A stretch of 64,000 nt of DNA from contig JAGNSU010000009.1 in NCBI GenBank assembly GCA_017987895.1, forward strand, positions 1 to 64,000, in the 5' to 3' direction. The translations under genes and the position numbers were made by a program. Position 1 is the stretch's first letter. Every line of letters starts with the position of its first letter. Of this stretch, positions 8,903-17,713 are shown in pieces. The notes under the pieces were generated by a model. That model was given only the letters and a program-made list of their open reading frames with translations, did no database searches and was not told the origin of the DNA. Source of the DNA: Flavobacteriales bacterium. Its GTDB lineage: Bacteria; Bacteroidota; Bacteroidia; Flavobacteriales_F; PHOS-HE28.

Positions 8903-8975
8903 GCTGCGAATGTAGACGGGGGCGCTCGCGCACTTTCGCCGGAGACTGCTGAACTTCGCATCGCTCCACGATGCC

Positions 8976-9596
8976 ATGAAACGATCCATCGGCCTGCTCC
9001 TTCTCCTCGGCATCTCCCTTCTCGTGTTCTTCATCACGCGCGAGGTCTATCGCCCGGACCCGCCCGCCGAACAGGTCACCTCAGACGTGCTCCTGGAGCG
9101 CATCCGCCCGGTGATGAAGCTGGTGACCGTGGAGGGTGACTTCAGCGAGCTCTACACCTACACGCACGCCGACGCCACCTTCGATTGGCTGAAGCAGTTC
9201 TCGCCCTTCCAGAAGAAGGCCATCCTACGGGTGAAGGCGACGGCGAGCATCGGCTATGATCTGGAGGGAATGGGTCTGGTGTTCGATGAGGCCAGCCGAA
9301 CGGTGCGGTTCACAGGAATGGGCAAGCCGCAGGTGCTCGCGCTTTCCCACGACGTGGACTACTACGATCTGGAGGAGGGCAGCTTCAACGACTTCACTGC
9401 AGCGGACCATACCCGCATCAATGCCCAGGCCAAGCAGCTCATCGAACGCAAAGTCGCCGGAAGCGGTCTTTTCCAAGCGGCCGAAGCGCAAAAGAGCGGG
9501 TTCCTGGTGATCCTTCGCGCCGTGGTCGAGAATGGAGGTTGGCGCTTCGAGGATGCCACAGCACCTGTCGATGGCCGCACACGGCTGAAGAGCTGA
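8976..9596 (+). CDS. DUF4230 domain protein
   Basis: 206 residues. One N-terminal membrane anchor (GLLLLLGISLLVFFITREVY) is followed by a periplasmic DUF4230 domain: the RIRPVMKLVTVEGDFSELYTY segment, the KAILRVKATASIGYDL strand, and the C-terminal helix with IERKVAGSGLFQAAE. The family is common in Bacteroidota and Firmicutes and has no established role. It diverges from the redoxin gene on the other strand. A 149-bp dispersed repeat follows the stop. Confidence 0.85.
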   Translation: MKRSIGLLLLLGISLLVFFITREVYRPDPPAEQVTSDVLLERIRPVMKLVTVEGDFSELYTYTHADATFDWLKQFSPFQKKAILRVKATASIGYDLEGMGLVFDEASRTVRFTGMGKPQVLALSHDVDYYDLEEGSFNDFTAADHTRINAQAKQLIERKVAGSGLFQAAEAQKSGFLVILRAVVENGGWRFEDATAPVDGRTRLKS

Positions 9597-9611
9597 TCGG
9601 CGTGAGCGCCT

Positions 9612-9760
9612 GTTCATGATCTCTTGCGTGATGGAACCCGAGACTATTTTTTGATCAGGGTTTGCCGGAAAAGTTCCGCGTAGCGGTGTCTACGGGGAAC
9701 TTTTCTGGTGAAGCATGAGCGGAAAAGAGGCCGGGGGACGCACGCGAAGGGGTCGTGAAC
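9612..9760 (+). repeat. Dispersed structured repeat, copy 1 (149 bp)
   Basis: The ends are inverted (GTTCATGATCTC and GGGGTCGTGAAC). Inside lie CCGAGACTATTTTTTG, a stem CCGGAAAAGTTCC/GGGAACTTTTCTGG, an apex CGCGTAGCGGTGTCTACGGG and GCGGAAAAGAGGCCGG. The same blocks in the same order occur on the minus strand at 54005-54153, also 149 bp; a more distant relative is at 58466-58664. It fills the gap between the DUF4230 gene and ispG and overlaps the over-extended ispG frame. Confidence 0.85.
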
Positions 9761-9785
9761 AGGCGCTAAGACGGACCTTCCCTCC

Positions 9786-9793
9786 TACCTTCG
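9786..9793 (+). promoter_or_regulatory. -7 promoter element of ispG
   Basis: TACCTTCG, 14 bases before ATG 9808. It supports the downstream start of ispG rather than the frame start at 9715, which would lie inside the dispersed repeat. Confidence 0.55.
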
Positions 9794-9807
9794 TTCCGTA
9801 TTGCCGC

Positions 9808-11763
9808 ATGAGCACCACGACCGCATCCTCCTCGCCCTACTGTCCTTCGCTCACACGCTATGAGCGTTGGCGGACGTTGGTCGTTCCGGTCGGCGATATC
9901 GGCATCGGTGGCGACCACCCGATCCGCGTGCAGAGCATGACCACCACGGACACAATGGATACCGCGGGCACGGTGGCGCAGAGCATCCGCATGATCGAGG
10001 CCGGCTGCGAATTGGTGCGCATCACCGCACCGAGCAAGAAGGAAGCGGAGAACCTCGCGGAGATCAAAAAACAACTGCGTGCGGCCGGGTTCAACACCCC
10101 GTTGGTCGCGGATATCCACTTTACCCCGAACGCCGCCGAGATCGCGGCGCGCTTCGTGGAAAAGGTGCGCGTGAACCCGGGCAACTATGCCGACAAGAAG
10201 AAGTTCGATGTGCGCGAGTACACCGATGCACAGTACCAGGACGAGCTCGACCGTATCCGCGAGCGTTTCACGCCGCTGGTGCGCATTTGTAAGGAGCACG
10301 GTACCGCCATGCGCATCGGCACCAACCATGGTTCGCTGAGCGACCGCATCCTGAACCGCTACGGCGACACGCCGCTCGGCATGGTGGAGAGCGCCATGGA
10401 ATTCCTCCGGATCTGCCGCGAGGAGAACTACCATGCGGTGGTGCTGAGCATGAAGGCGAGCAATCCGCAGGTAATGGTGCAGGCCTATCGCCTCCTCGTG
10501 AACCACATGCTCCAAGAAGGCATGCAGTATCCCTTGCACCTGGGCGTCACCGAAGCGGGCGACGGTGAAGACGGCCGCGTGAAGAGCGCCGTGGGGATCG
10601 GCGCATTGCTAGAGGATGGGCTCGGCGATACGATCCGCGTTTCGCTCACCGAAGAACCCGAGGCCGAGATTCCGGTGGCCAAGGCGCTCGCCGATCGCTA
10701 CACGGCACGGCGCGGCCATGATCCAATACACGAGGTCCATCATGTGCCTATTGATCCCTTCAGCCATTCGCGTCGGCATGCGCGCGAAACGCTGAACATC
10801 GGCGCACGGCATGTACCCGTGGTGATCGCCGACCTGAGCACCAAGACCAAGATCACGCCCGCCACACTGTTCCCCTGGGGCTATCACTACAGCATCCCGC
10901 TGGACAAGTGGAACCTCACCGACCAGGCCTGCGACTATCTCTTCCTCGGTGATCATCATCTGGACTTTGAGATCCCAGGTACGCTCGGTGTCATCCAGGA
11001 ACATGCGACCTGGGTGAAGGACCGGAACAAGCCCCGCCACTATCCGCTCGTCACCGCGGAAGACCTTCTTGCGAACGTGCCGGTGCATCGCGAGCTCAAC
11101 TTCGTCTATGCCACGTTGAAGGACTTGACCTCTGATCTGATCGAGGCATTGGAAGAGGACGATAGCTGCGTGCTGCTGCTCGACACCTTCAACGAACACG
11201 GTTACGCAGAACAACGCGCCGCCTTCTTCAAATTGATGGAGGCGAAGTGCGAAGCGCCTGTGATCATCGGGCGCGACTACATGAACCTCGATCCGGAGCA
11301 CTTGATGCTGCATGCCAGCACGGATCTCGGTGCGCTCCTACTCGATGGCTTTGGGGATGGGATCATGATCTGCCCGGAGAAGAGCGGAGGCGATGAACTG
11401 GTGAACCGCACCGCCTTCGGCATCCTGCAGGCCACCCGCACACGCATCAGCAAAACGGAGTACATCAGCTGCCCGAGCTGTGGGCGTACGCTCTTCGATC
11501 TACAAGAGACCACGGCGAAGATCCGCTCGCGCACCAGCCACCTGAAAGGTGTCAAGATCGGCATCATGGGCTGCATCGTGAACGGCCCCGGCGAAATGGC
11601 CGATGCCGACTACGGCTACGTGGGTACGGGCCCCGGTGTCATCACGCTTTATAAGGAGAAGGACGTCGTGAAACGGAATGTGCCCAGCGAACGCGCAGTG
11701 GACGAGCTCATCGCATTGATCAAAGAGGGTGGGGATTGGGTGGAGATGGAAGTGAAGAGCTAG
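9808..11763 (+). CDS. ispG: 4-hydroxy-3-methylbut-2-en-1-yl diphosphate synthase
   Basis: 651 residues, the long form with a central insertion found in Bacteroidota, Chlamydiae and plants (the short form is about 370-400). IspG is an Fe-S enzyme of the MEP isoprenoid pathway. The N-terminal TIM barrel begins VPVGDIGIGGDHPIRVQSMTT. The C-terminal cluster domain has CPSCGRTLFDLQ and GCIVNGPGEMADADYGYVG, supplying the Cys/Cys/Cys/Glu cluster ligands. ATG 9808 is chosen from the promoter position and the absence of conservation upstream. A second MEP gene, ispD, lies at 31.6 kb, and a polyprenyl synthase lies at 36.5 kb. Confidence 0.95.
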   Translation: MSTTTASSSPYCPSLTRYERWRTLVVPVGDIGIGGDHPIRVQSMTTTDTMDTAGTVAQSIRMIEAGCELVRITAPSKKEAENLAEIKKQLRAAGFNTPLVADIHFTPNAAEIAARFVEKVRVNPGNYADKKKFDVREYTDAQYQDELDRIRERFTPLVRICKEHGTAMRIGTNHGSLSDRILNRYGDTPLGMVESAMEFLRICREENYHAVVLSMKASNPQVMVQAYRLLVNHMLQEGMQYPLHLGVTEAGDGEDGRVKSAVGIGALLEDGLGDTIRVSLTEEPEAEIPVAKALADRYTARRGHDPIHEVHHVPIDPFSHSRRHARETLNIGARHVPVVIADLSTKTKITPATLFPWGYHYSIPLDKWNLTDQACDYLFLGDHHLDFEIPGTLGVIQEHATWVKDRNKPRHYPLVTAEDLLANVPVHRELNFVYATLKDLTSDLIEALEEDDSCVLLLDTFNEHGYAEQRAAFFKLMEAKCEAPVIIGRDYMNLDPEHLMLHASTDLGALLLDGFGDGIMICPEKSGGDELVNRTAFGILQATRTRISKTEYISCPSCGRTLFDLQETTAKIRSRTSHLKGVKIGIMGCIVNGPGEMADADYGYVGTGPGVITLYKEKDVVKRNVPSERAVDELIALIKEGGDWVEMEVKS

Positions 11764-11768
11764 ACCTC

Positions 11769-12860
11769 CTAGAACGACTTCCCGTTCGGCAGCACCCGCC
11801 TCTTATCGCTGAACGCGCCGATCCACTGGAGGCTCAGCTCCGCACCACCACGCATGTGGGTGGCCGCACGCAATTTGCTCACATTGAGATCATAGCTCAG
11901 GCCGATCGCCAGTTTGCGTTTGTACTCGAACTGGGCCATCGGCACCACGGCATCGTTCCAGCGGTAGAAACACCCGATGTGGAAGGCGTTCGAGGTCTTG
12001 TCCGTGGTGTACCGAGAATCCTGGCCGATGCGACGGTGCATGAGCGTACCGAAAATGATCTCGCGGCTGCTGCCTTGTTGGGAGATGTAGACCTTCGGCA
12101 TCCAAGTCCAGCGGTCGCCGGTGATCCGCAGTTCCGCATGCGCGGTGTAACGGCGGAACAACCGATCCTCTGAGGAACCGAAGAGCGATACGCTGGGTTC
12201 GTTCAGGTGCATCACCGCGATCCCGCTGCGCCATTGCATGCCGCCCTTCGTCTCGCCGCGCCACAGGAAGCCGGCACCGAGATCAACGAAGCCGCTGGTG
12301 CTGCTCGCCATCGTTTCCCCGGTGGGAAGGTTCTCATCATATCCGGCGCCGTTGTACTGACTGTCCCATCGCATGCCGTTCAGCACGGCGCTACGCTGTC
12401 CGTAGCCACCTTGCAATCCGAAGGCGAGCAAGGATCGATCGCCACTGCGCAATGCGTACGATATACTGAGGCTGCCCTGTGTATCGCCGAACCGCGTGCT
12501 TCCAGCACGGTCACTGAACCCGTGCACGCCGACGCCGAGATAACGGCCACGCATCCGTCTACGAAAGAGCGGGACATCATAACTCATCGCGTAGGTGCGG
12601 AAAGGGCTGCCTGCACTTTGCCATTGGCTGCGATGCATCAATGCCGCCCGCTGGTCCCCTTCGATATCGCCCGCGTTCGCGGGGTTCAATACCAGTGGGG
12701 CAGTGAAGAACTGGGAGAAATGGACATCTTGCGCGGAGAGGGTGTCTGGCAATGCTGCGAGCCACAAGCCGCAAGCCACAAGCTTTCCTGCGACGCGAAG
12801 AAGCTTGTGGCTTGTGGCTCGCAGTTTGAAGCCCTCGTGCGTGAGGCTGAAGTTCTTCAT
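11769..12860 (-). CDS. PorP/SprF family type IX secretion membrane protein
   Basis: 363 residues. The mature start, AQDVHFSQFFTAPLVLNPAN, and the later YRSQW-like and GLSYD segments are the hallmarks of PorP/SprF outer-membrane barrels. Members pair with a type B T9SS substrate and are needed for its secretion or surface attachment. Here the gene overlaps the stop of the giant CTD-B protein by 4 bp, the classic pairing. Oddly, the signal-peptide coding region is built from an inverted repeat (12755-12824), which supplies the residues SHKLLRVAGKLVACGLWLA. Last gene of the 20.6-11.8 kb operon. Confidence 0.92.
   Translation of the reverse strand: MKNFSLTHEGFKLRATSHKLLRVAGKLVACGLWLAALPDTLSAQDVHFSQFFTAPLVLNPANAGDIEGDQRAALMHRSQWQSAGSPFRTYAMSYDVPLFRRRMRGRYLGVGVHGFSDRAGSTRFGDTQGSLSISYALRSGDRSLLAFGLQGGYGQRSAVLNGMRWDSQYNGAGYDENLPTGETMASSTSGFVDLGAGFLWRGETKGGMQWRSGIAVMHLNEPSVSLFGSSEDRLFRRYTAHAELRITGDRWTWMPKVYISQQGSSREIIFGTLMHRRIGQDSRYTTDKTSNAFHIGCFYRWNDAVVPMAQFEYKRKLAIGLSYDLNVSKLRAATHMRGGAELSLQWIGAFSDKRRVLPNGKSF
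12755..12824. repeat. AGCCACAAGC-type inverted repeat inside the porP signal peptide
   Basis: The left arm CTGCGAGCCACAAGC... and the right arm ...CTTGTGGCTCGCAG pair over about 24 bp. The related element at 24557-24596 shares AGCCACAAGCTT/AAGCTTGTGGCT. Here it lies in frame within coding sequence. Confidence 0.75.
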
Positions 12861-15800
12861 CGCACCAAAGTGATATTGCCCGTCCGTTCCAATTCGTCCC
12901 CTTCCGCCGTGCGCGCCCTGATCGTATACAGGTAAACTCCGCTCGGGCTAGGTCGGCCATCGGTGATGCCGTCCCAACCGTGATCCACCTGCGTGCTTCG
13001 AAAGACCTGTGTGCCCCAGCGATCGTAGAGCGCGAACTCCATCTCCACCAAGCTGGGTCCGCGCACATACAGCACCTCGTTGCTGCCGTCGCCGTTCGGA
13101 CTGAAGGCATCGGGCAGGAAGATGGCCTCGCTATCGCTGATGCACACATCCAGCTGCATGCTGTCCGTGCATTGGCCTTCGTTCCACACCACGAGCTGTA
13201 CGTTGTAGTATCCCGCATGCCCGAGATCATAGTTCGGGTCGGTACCGAAGGCATAGGGCACGGTGTCGCCATCGATCACCCAATAGCCGTCCACCGCATT
13301 GTTGCTCAAGTCGATGAAGGTGACATCGCTCTGCTCGAAGGGCACACAAGGTTCGTCCGGGTTCGCACTGAAGAGCGCCGTGATCGCCGGCCAGCCGGGC
13401 ACTTGCAAGAGCGTGTCGTGGGCACAACCGGTCTGGTCGTTGGCCACTTCCACGTTCACTAGAGCGCCGGCCGAAAGCACGATGCTATCACCGCTCTCGA
13501 CCGGCGAAGTGTCCCAAGTGAAGGTGTAGGTACCTTGTCCAGCTACGGTGCCTGTGATGTACCCTGGCTCACCATAGCATTGCAGCGCGCTGAAGGTGAA
13601 GCTCTCCTGGAATGGAGGATGCACGACGATGGTGATGCTGTCGATCACTGGATCGCTGCAACCATCCGTGGTGGAAACGACATAGGTATGCGTGCTGTCC
13701 GGTGTGACGCTTTGCGTGGCGACCGGGAAAAGTCCATCGCTCCATTGGTGGAACACGGGATATCCCGGCGGGCCATCCACCACGTTCACGGTGATCGTGC
13801 TGCCGCCGTCTTCACAAACGGTCAGGTTCGTGGCGGAGATCTGGGTGGCAAGCCCTGGATGATCGACAAAAACGAGCGTGTCGCTGCTCATGCAATTGCC
13901 ACTGCCGCTGGAGTAGATCAGTGTGTAGGTGCCATCAGCCAGTGTCGAGGGGTTGAACACCGTGTCATTGATGCCGGATAGCACACCGCCTGATGGATAG
14001 AGGCCGATCACCACATCCACGTCGTTCGAGCAATAGGTATCGTCCACTCCGCTGATCGAGGCCTGTTCAAAGAGCAGCACGGTGACCACGATGCTATCAC
14101 TGCAACCGGCTGGCGTGTCGTAGTGGATCGTGTACGTTCCCACACCCGCCTGCGCCGGATCGAACACACCTGAAGCGCTGGTTCCTGCACCAGACCAAGT
14201 CGCTCCCGGTGGCACTTGCTCCAGCTGGAAGGGAGCATCCTGACTGCACAACGTGAGGGTGTTCGTGGTCAACTGAGCTGGGTGGACCACCGCCAGGATG
14301 GAATCACCGCAGGTATTCGCGTCGTAGTGCAACATGAACGCGCCGATCCCGGACACCACCGGATCGAACACCGGATCACCGTCGCCGTTCGTTCCGATCC
14401 CGCTGCCGCCCCAGAGGCCATCCCATGGCGTCCGGCCGGTGCTGTTCTCGTCCAACACCAACGCACCATCTCCTGCACAGAAGAAGAGCGTGTCGTCATT
14501 CACCTCGGTCCAGCCGACGAGGATCCCGATCGTATCCACACAACCATTGAGCGCAGCATAGGTGACCTCATCCCAGCCATTGCCCGCTTGAACGGGATCA
14601 TACGTGCCCGCGGTCCCATCCACGATCCCGTTCCCGAACCAGGTTCCGCCGGAGGGAATAGCCGCGGGTGTCAGCGTGAACACACCTTGCGATGGGCATG
14701 CACTACGGCCGTCGCCGATATCCACGGGCTTCACATGGATGGTGAACTGCACGTCGCAGCCATGCAGCACATAGTCGATCACATGGTCGCCGCCGCCCGC
14801 CTCGTCCGGATCGAAGGTCCCGTAGATCGAGTCCACAATGCCGGGTCCGTACCAACGCCCGCCGAAAGGCGAGGCCGCGATGTCGAACGGATAGGTGCTC
14901 TGGCAAACCGTGTCCAAGACGGTCTGTGCAACGATGTTGGCGACGTTCACGGTGACGGTGTCGGTGCACGCACCAGCGGCATAGGTGAGCAGGTAGCTAC
15001 CGACCGTGCTCGGGTCGAACACGCCATTGGGTTGAACGAACGGACCGCTCCATGATCCGCCTGACGGTGTCGTTTCGTCCAAAAGGAAGGGCGCAGTTCC
15101 GGGGCAGGCCGCCTCGGTGACACCGGCGTCCATGCTATCAACGGTGATCACGATCGCTTCGCTGCAACCGCCTGGGAGCGTATAGAGGATGGTATGAACT
15201 CCTGGCCCTGCGGTATCTGGATCCAACGTGCCCAACAAGGTGTCCAGGATGCCCGGCCCGCTCCAGGATCCACCGGGAGGGGTGGCGGTCAGATCGAACG
15301 CTGCGGCCGATTGGCAGATCGCCGAGGAAGGTCCGGTTACCTGGGGATCGAACACCACGACCGTCGCACTTCCGGTGGCGGTTTGCCCCGTGCCGTTCTC
15401 CGTCACCGTGACATTGTAGGTGGTGGTGGTGGTCGGACAAACACCGTGCGGACCCGCCCCGCCGGTGATACCATTGTCCCAGACAAAAGTGTACGTGAGG
15501 CAGCCTTGAACATCGGCAAAGAGCTGTGTGCACGATCCCGCGCAGATCGTATCCTCAGTGAGCTCCATCAGCACACCGAGCGGACAGGTGGTGATCTGTG
15601 TGCTCGCGGTTATGGTGAAGTACCATAGCGAATCGCAACGGTCGCGCAGCCCGATCGTGAAGGCGATGTCATACGGGCAGTTACGATCGAAGGCGGGGTC
15701 GATACCCAGCTGCATGGTGCTCGTTTCGCCACCCACGCAATTCGTGGGCGTGGCGCTTGTAACTACCGGTGAATTGGCACCCGTGATGACGAAAGCGCCC

Positions 15801-16324
15801 GACGAGATCGAATCGCACGGGATCGGATAACTGAAAGCAAGGTTGATCACGTTGACCGCGCAGAGCGGTGCGACAGGCACGGTCATCACCGGCGGGACCG
15901 GCGGAAGGGCCACGCTCGTCCACTGCGCTTCGAACCCACAGTAGGCGACGTTCTCATCGCTCACGAAATGGATCGTGAGCTGCCCACTGCTCGCGACGAT
16001 CGGTGGTGGCGCCACGATACCGGTGTACGCAGGCCCGATCTGCGGACTGGCGATGCTCGGACCATCGTGGAACGTGAGGATGTCCAACCCCTGCTCAAGG
16101 CAGAAAGTGGGCTCGAAGGTCAACGTGATCGTGCTACCCGCGTCGATGGTGAAGGTGAAGTCCTCGTTGTTGCCATAGATATTGCTTCCCGGTCCCTCCT
16201 CACTGTCCAGCAGGATCCCCTTGCAGATCGTCACCGTAGTGTCCGTCATGTTGAACTCCGGCAGCAATTGCGCGCGGAGCGCGGAGGATGCCAGAAGCGC
16301 GATGACCAGGGTGCTGCGCTTCAT
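12857..16324 (-). CDS. Giant secreted protein with type B T9SS (gliding-motility-associated) C-terminal domain
   Basis: 1155 residues with an N-terminal signal peptide (MKRSTLVIALLASSALRAQ). Residues ~45-140 resemble a CUB-like domain (FTFTIDAGSTITLTFEPTF...LDILTFHDGP). A long array of repeated ~80-residue modules follows, with the recurring core PP(G/S)GGxWSGPGI..., as in Bacteroidota adhesins. The final ~90 residues (IFLPDAFSPNGDGSNEVLYVRG ... YDRWGTQVF ... PSGVYLYTI) are the gliding-motility-associated C-terminal domain, a type B sorting signal. It is expected to be exported by T9SS and held at the surface with the adjacent PorP. Cysteine is frequent in the repeats (CSDSI, CVDTI), suggesting disulfides. 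Confidence 0.92.
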   Translation of the reverse strand: MKRSTLVIALLASSALRAQLLPEFNMTDTTVTICKGILLDSEEGPGSNIYGNNEDFTFTIDAGSTITLTFEPTFCLEQGLDILTFHDGPSIASPQIGPAYTGIVAPPPIVASSGQLTIHFVSDENVAYCGFEAQWTSVALPPVPPVMTVPVAPLCAVNVINLAFSYPIPCDSISSGAFVITGANSPVVTSATPTNCVGGETSTMQLGIDPAFDRNCPYDIAFTIGLRDRCDSLWYFTITASTQITTCPLGVLMELTEDTICAGSCTQLFADVQGCLTYTFVWDNGITGGAGPHGVCPTTTTTYNVTVTENGTGQTATGSATVVVFDPQVTGPSSAICQSAAAFDLTATPPGGSWSGPGILDTLLGTLDPDTAGPGVHTILYTLPGGCSEAIVITVDSMDAGVTEAACPGTAPFLLDETTPSGGSWSGPFVQPNGVFDPSTVGSYLLTYAAGACTDTVTVNVANIVAQTVLDTVCQSTYPFDIAASPFGGRWYGPGIVDSIYGTFDPDEAGGGDHVIDYVLHGCDVQFTIHVKPVDIGDGRSACPSQGVFTLTPAAIPSGGTWFGNGIVDGTAGTYDPVQAGNGWDEVTYAALNGCVDTIGILVGWTEVNDDTLFFCAGDGALVLDENSTGRTPWDGLWGGSGIGTNGDGDPVFDPVVSGIGAFMLHYDANTCGDSILAVVHPAQLTTNTLTLCSQDAPFQLEQVPPGATWSGAGTSASGVFDPAQAGVGTYTIHYDTPAGCSDSIVVTVLLFEQASISGVDDTYCSNDVDVVIGLYPSGGVLSGINDTVFNPSTLADGTYTLIYSSGSGNCMSSDTLVFVDHPGLATQISATNLTVCEDGGSTITVNVVDGPPGYPVFHQWSDGLFPVATQSVTPDSTHTYVVSTTDGCSDPVIDSITIVVHPPFQESFTFSALQCYGEPGYITGTVAGQGTYTFTWDTSPVESGDSIVLSAGALVNVEVANDQTGCAHDTLLQVPGWPAITALFSANPDEPCVPFEQSDVTFIDLSNNAVDGYWVIDGDTVPYAFGTDPNYDLGHAGYYNVQLVVWNEGQCTDSMQLDVCISDSEAIFLPDAFSPNGDGSNEVLYVRGPSLVEMEFALYDRWGTQVFRSTQVDHGWDGITDGRPSPSGVYLYTIRARTAEGDELERTGNITLVR

Positions 16325-16327
16325 GGA

Positions 16328-16777
16328 TCACGGAGTGGTGGTGGTATCGGCTACCACGGTGATCAATGAGGTGACCAGCTCGTTGCTCTTGTTCCCTGCG
16401 CGATCGGTGATGTAGAAGGTGTAGGTCATCACTTCCTGCCCGCTGCTTCCCAGCAAGAAGAGTGGGGTCAAAACGACCTCCAACTCCCCTTGGATTGGCA
16501 CTTCGGTATCAGGCGGCGATAGCGGCGGGATATGGTAACCGTCGGCGGCATTGAGCCGGCTGTCCTTCACCCAGAGCGTGTACGCATCGGGATCCGCTTC
16601 GCCCAGATCGCCATCACCATCCTTGTAGCTGAAGCGCAGCACCACACCTTCGGCGAATTCATCCACTTGTGTGGGGCTTGCGGACACGATCTCGATCTCT
16701 GGCGTGGTTGGCATCACCGACTCCTTCTTGCAGGAGAGGAACGCAGCGGCCATCGCCAGGATCAAAGCGCTTCTCAT
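16328..16777 (-). CDS. Small lipoprotein with Ig-like fold
   Basis: 149 residues, signal peptide with lipobox AFLSC (C16) followed by KKES. A single beta-rich domain follows: VVLRFSYKDGDGDLGEADPDAYTLWVKDSR... and a final YTFYITDRAGNKSN strand. It looks like an immunoglobulin-like/cadherin-like domain seen in many Bacteroidota lipoproteins. Function unknown. The start overlaps the stop of the next upstream gene (ATGA), and the giant T9SS protein gene follows after 3 bp, so it is embedded in the operon. Confidence 0.75.
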   Translation of the reverse strand: MRSALILAMAAAFLSCKKESVMPTTPEIEIVSASPTQVDEFAEGVVLRFSYKDGDGDLGEADPDAYTLWVKDSRLNAADGYHIPPLSPPDTEVPIQGELEVVLTPLFLLGSSGQEVMTYTFYITDRAGNKSNELVTSLITVVADTTTTP

Positions 16778-17712
16778 GGGACGATCTTCAGGGTGAAGAG
16801 ATCCGTCATATCCGAGCTGCTGCCATCGTTCGGCAATTCAGCGGTATCGGCATGGTCGCCATCGTTCACATGCACGCGCACCAGCAACAGCGTGCCCACC
16901 GGTTGTGCGCTGAGATCCAGCACCGCGCGATGCGTGAACGTCGCTGCACTCCCTCCGAAGTCGGGACCCACGCACGTCGCGCCGATCTCCAAGGGCAGCT
17001 CTGGCACCGTGCCGAAGGCGAGCGGTCCGGTCGCCAGTTGATAGGTCTGGTAGGTGAACGCGGAGGCGTCGGTACTGTCGTCCTCGAACGCGAACCACAA
17101 GTCCACTTGAGCGGCGGGAACTTCGATCGGCCGGATCCCGGCACCCTGCTCGCGCGGATACGCCGCGTTCGTGTTTCCCGCTGGGAATGCACGGAATCCG
17201 ATGGCTTGTGGCTGTCTGTTCCCCAAGGTCGGCGCTTGACCGAACATGTCCTTCGCACCGTTGTTGATCCATGCGGTGATCGCGCTGATGTACGCATCAT
17301 CGTTCGCGGGCCAGTCACTGTCCGTCGTTACATCCAAGGGCATCACGCCGCTCGTGTTCGCGACAAAGACGGTGAGCCTTTCGTGCAGGAAGGAAGCCTG
17401 CGCGCTCCCCGGCAATACGCGGTAGGTGAAGCTCTCCTGCGGATCATTGGCGATCACCGGATGGTACACCAGCGAGTTGTATGCGCTGGCGATGGTGCGG
17501 AACTCCGGTTCGAAGGTGCCATCGTGGCAACCGCTCACGGCGCAGGTGGGGCGGAAGATCCGCTGGTGCAGGCCGGCGAAATTGGTGAGGGGCAGTTGCT
17601 GCGACACCGTGGCCTCCTCCGTATGCTCGATCGTATCGAAGGGGTTCTCCTCCTTCTTGCACGCGCTGAAGAACAGCACGCTCAGCAGGCCGTATGCGAG
17701 GAGGCGCTCCAT
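16774..17712 (-). CDS. Surface lipoprotein with CX4CH heme-like motif (PSCyt-like)
   Basis: 312 residues. Lipobox FFSAC (C18) is followed by KKEEN, which fits the Bacteroidota lipoprotein export signal C-x-K-(D/E)2 for transport to the cell surface. Residues ~50-165 resemble a planctomycete-type cytochrome c domain: IFRPTCAVSGCHDG, MPLDV and AITAWINNGAKD. The cysteine spacing CX4CH is unusual for heme c (normally CX2CH), so heme binding is uncertain. The remaining ~150 residues are beta-rich. It sits directly after the DUF1501-like gene (1 bp gap), an association familiar from Planctomycetota. Confidence 0.72.
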   Translation of the reverse strand: MERLLAYGLLSVLFFSACKKEENPFDTIEHTEEATVSQQLPLTNFAGLHQRIFRPTCAVSGCHDGTFEPEFRTIASAYNSLVYHPVIANDPQESFTYRVLPGSAQASFLHERLTVFVANTSGVMPLDVTTDSDWPANDDAYISAITAWINNGAKDMFGQAPTLGNRQPQAIGFRAFPAGNTNAAYPREQGAGIRPIEVPAAQVDLWFAFEDDSTDASAFTYQTYQLATGPLAFGTVPELPLEIGATCVGPDFGGSAATFTHRAVLDLSAQPVGTLLLVRVHVNDGDHADTAELPNDGSSSDMTDLFTLKIVP

Positions 17713-17713
17713 G

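Noticed and set aside
9715-9807. Longer start for ispG
   Set aside because: It would begin inside the dispersed repeat and upstream of the promoter element at 9786.
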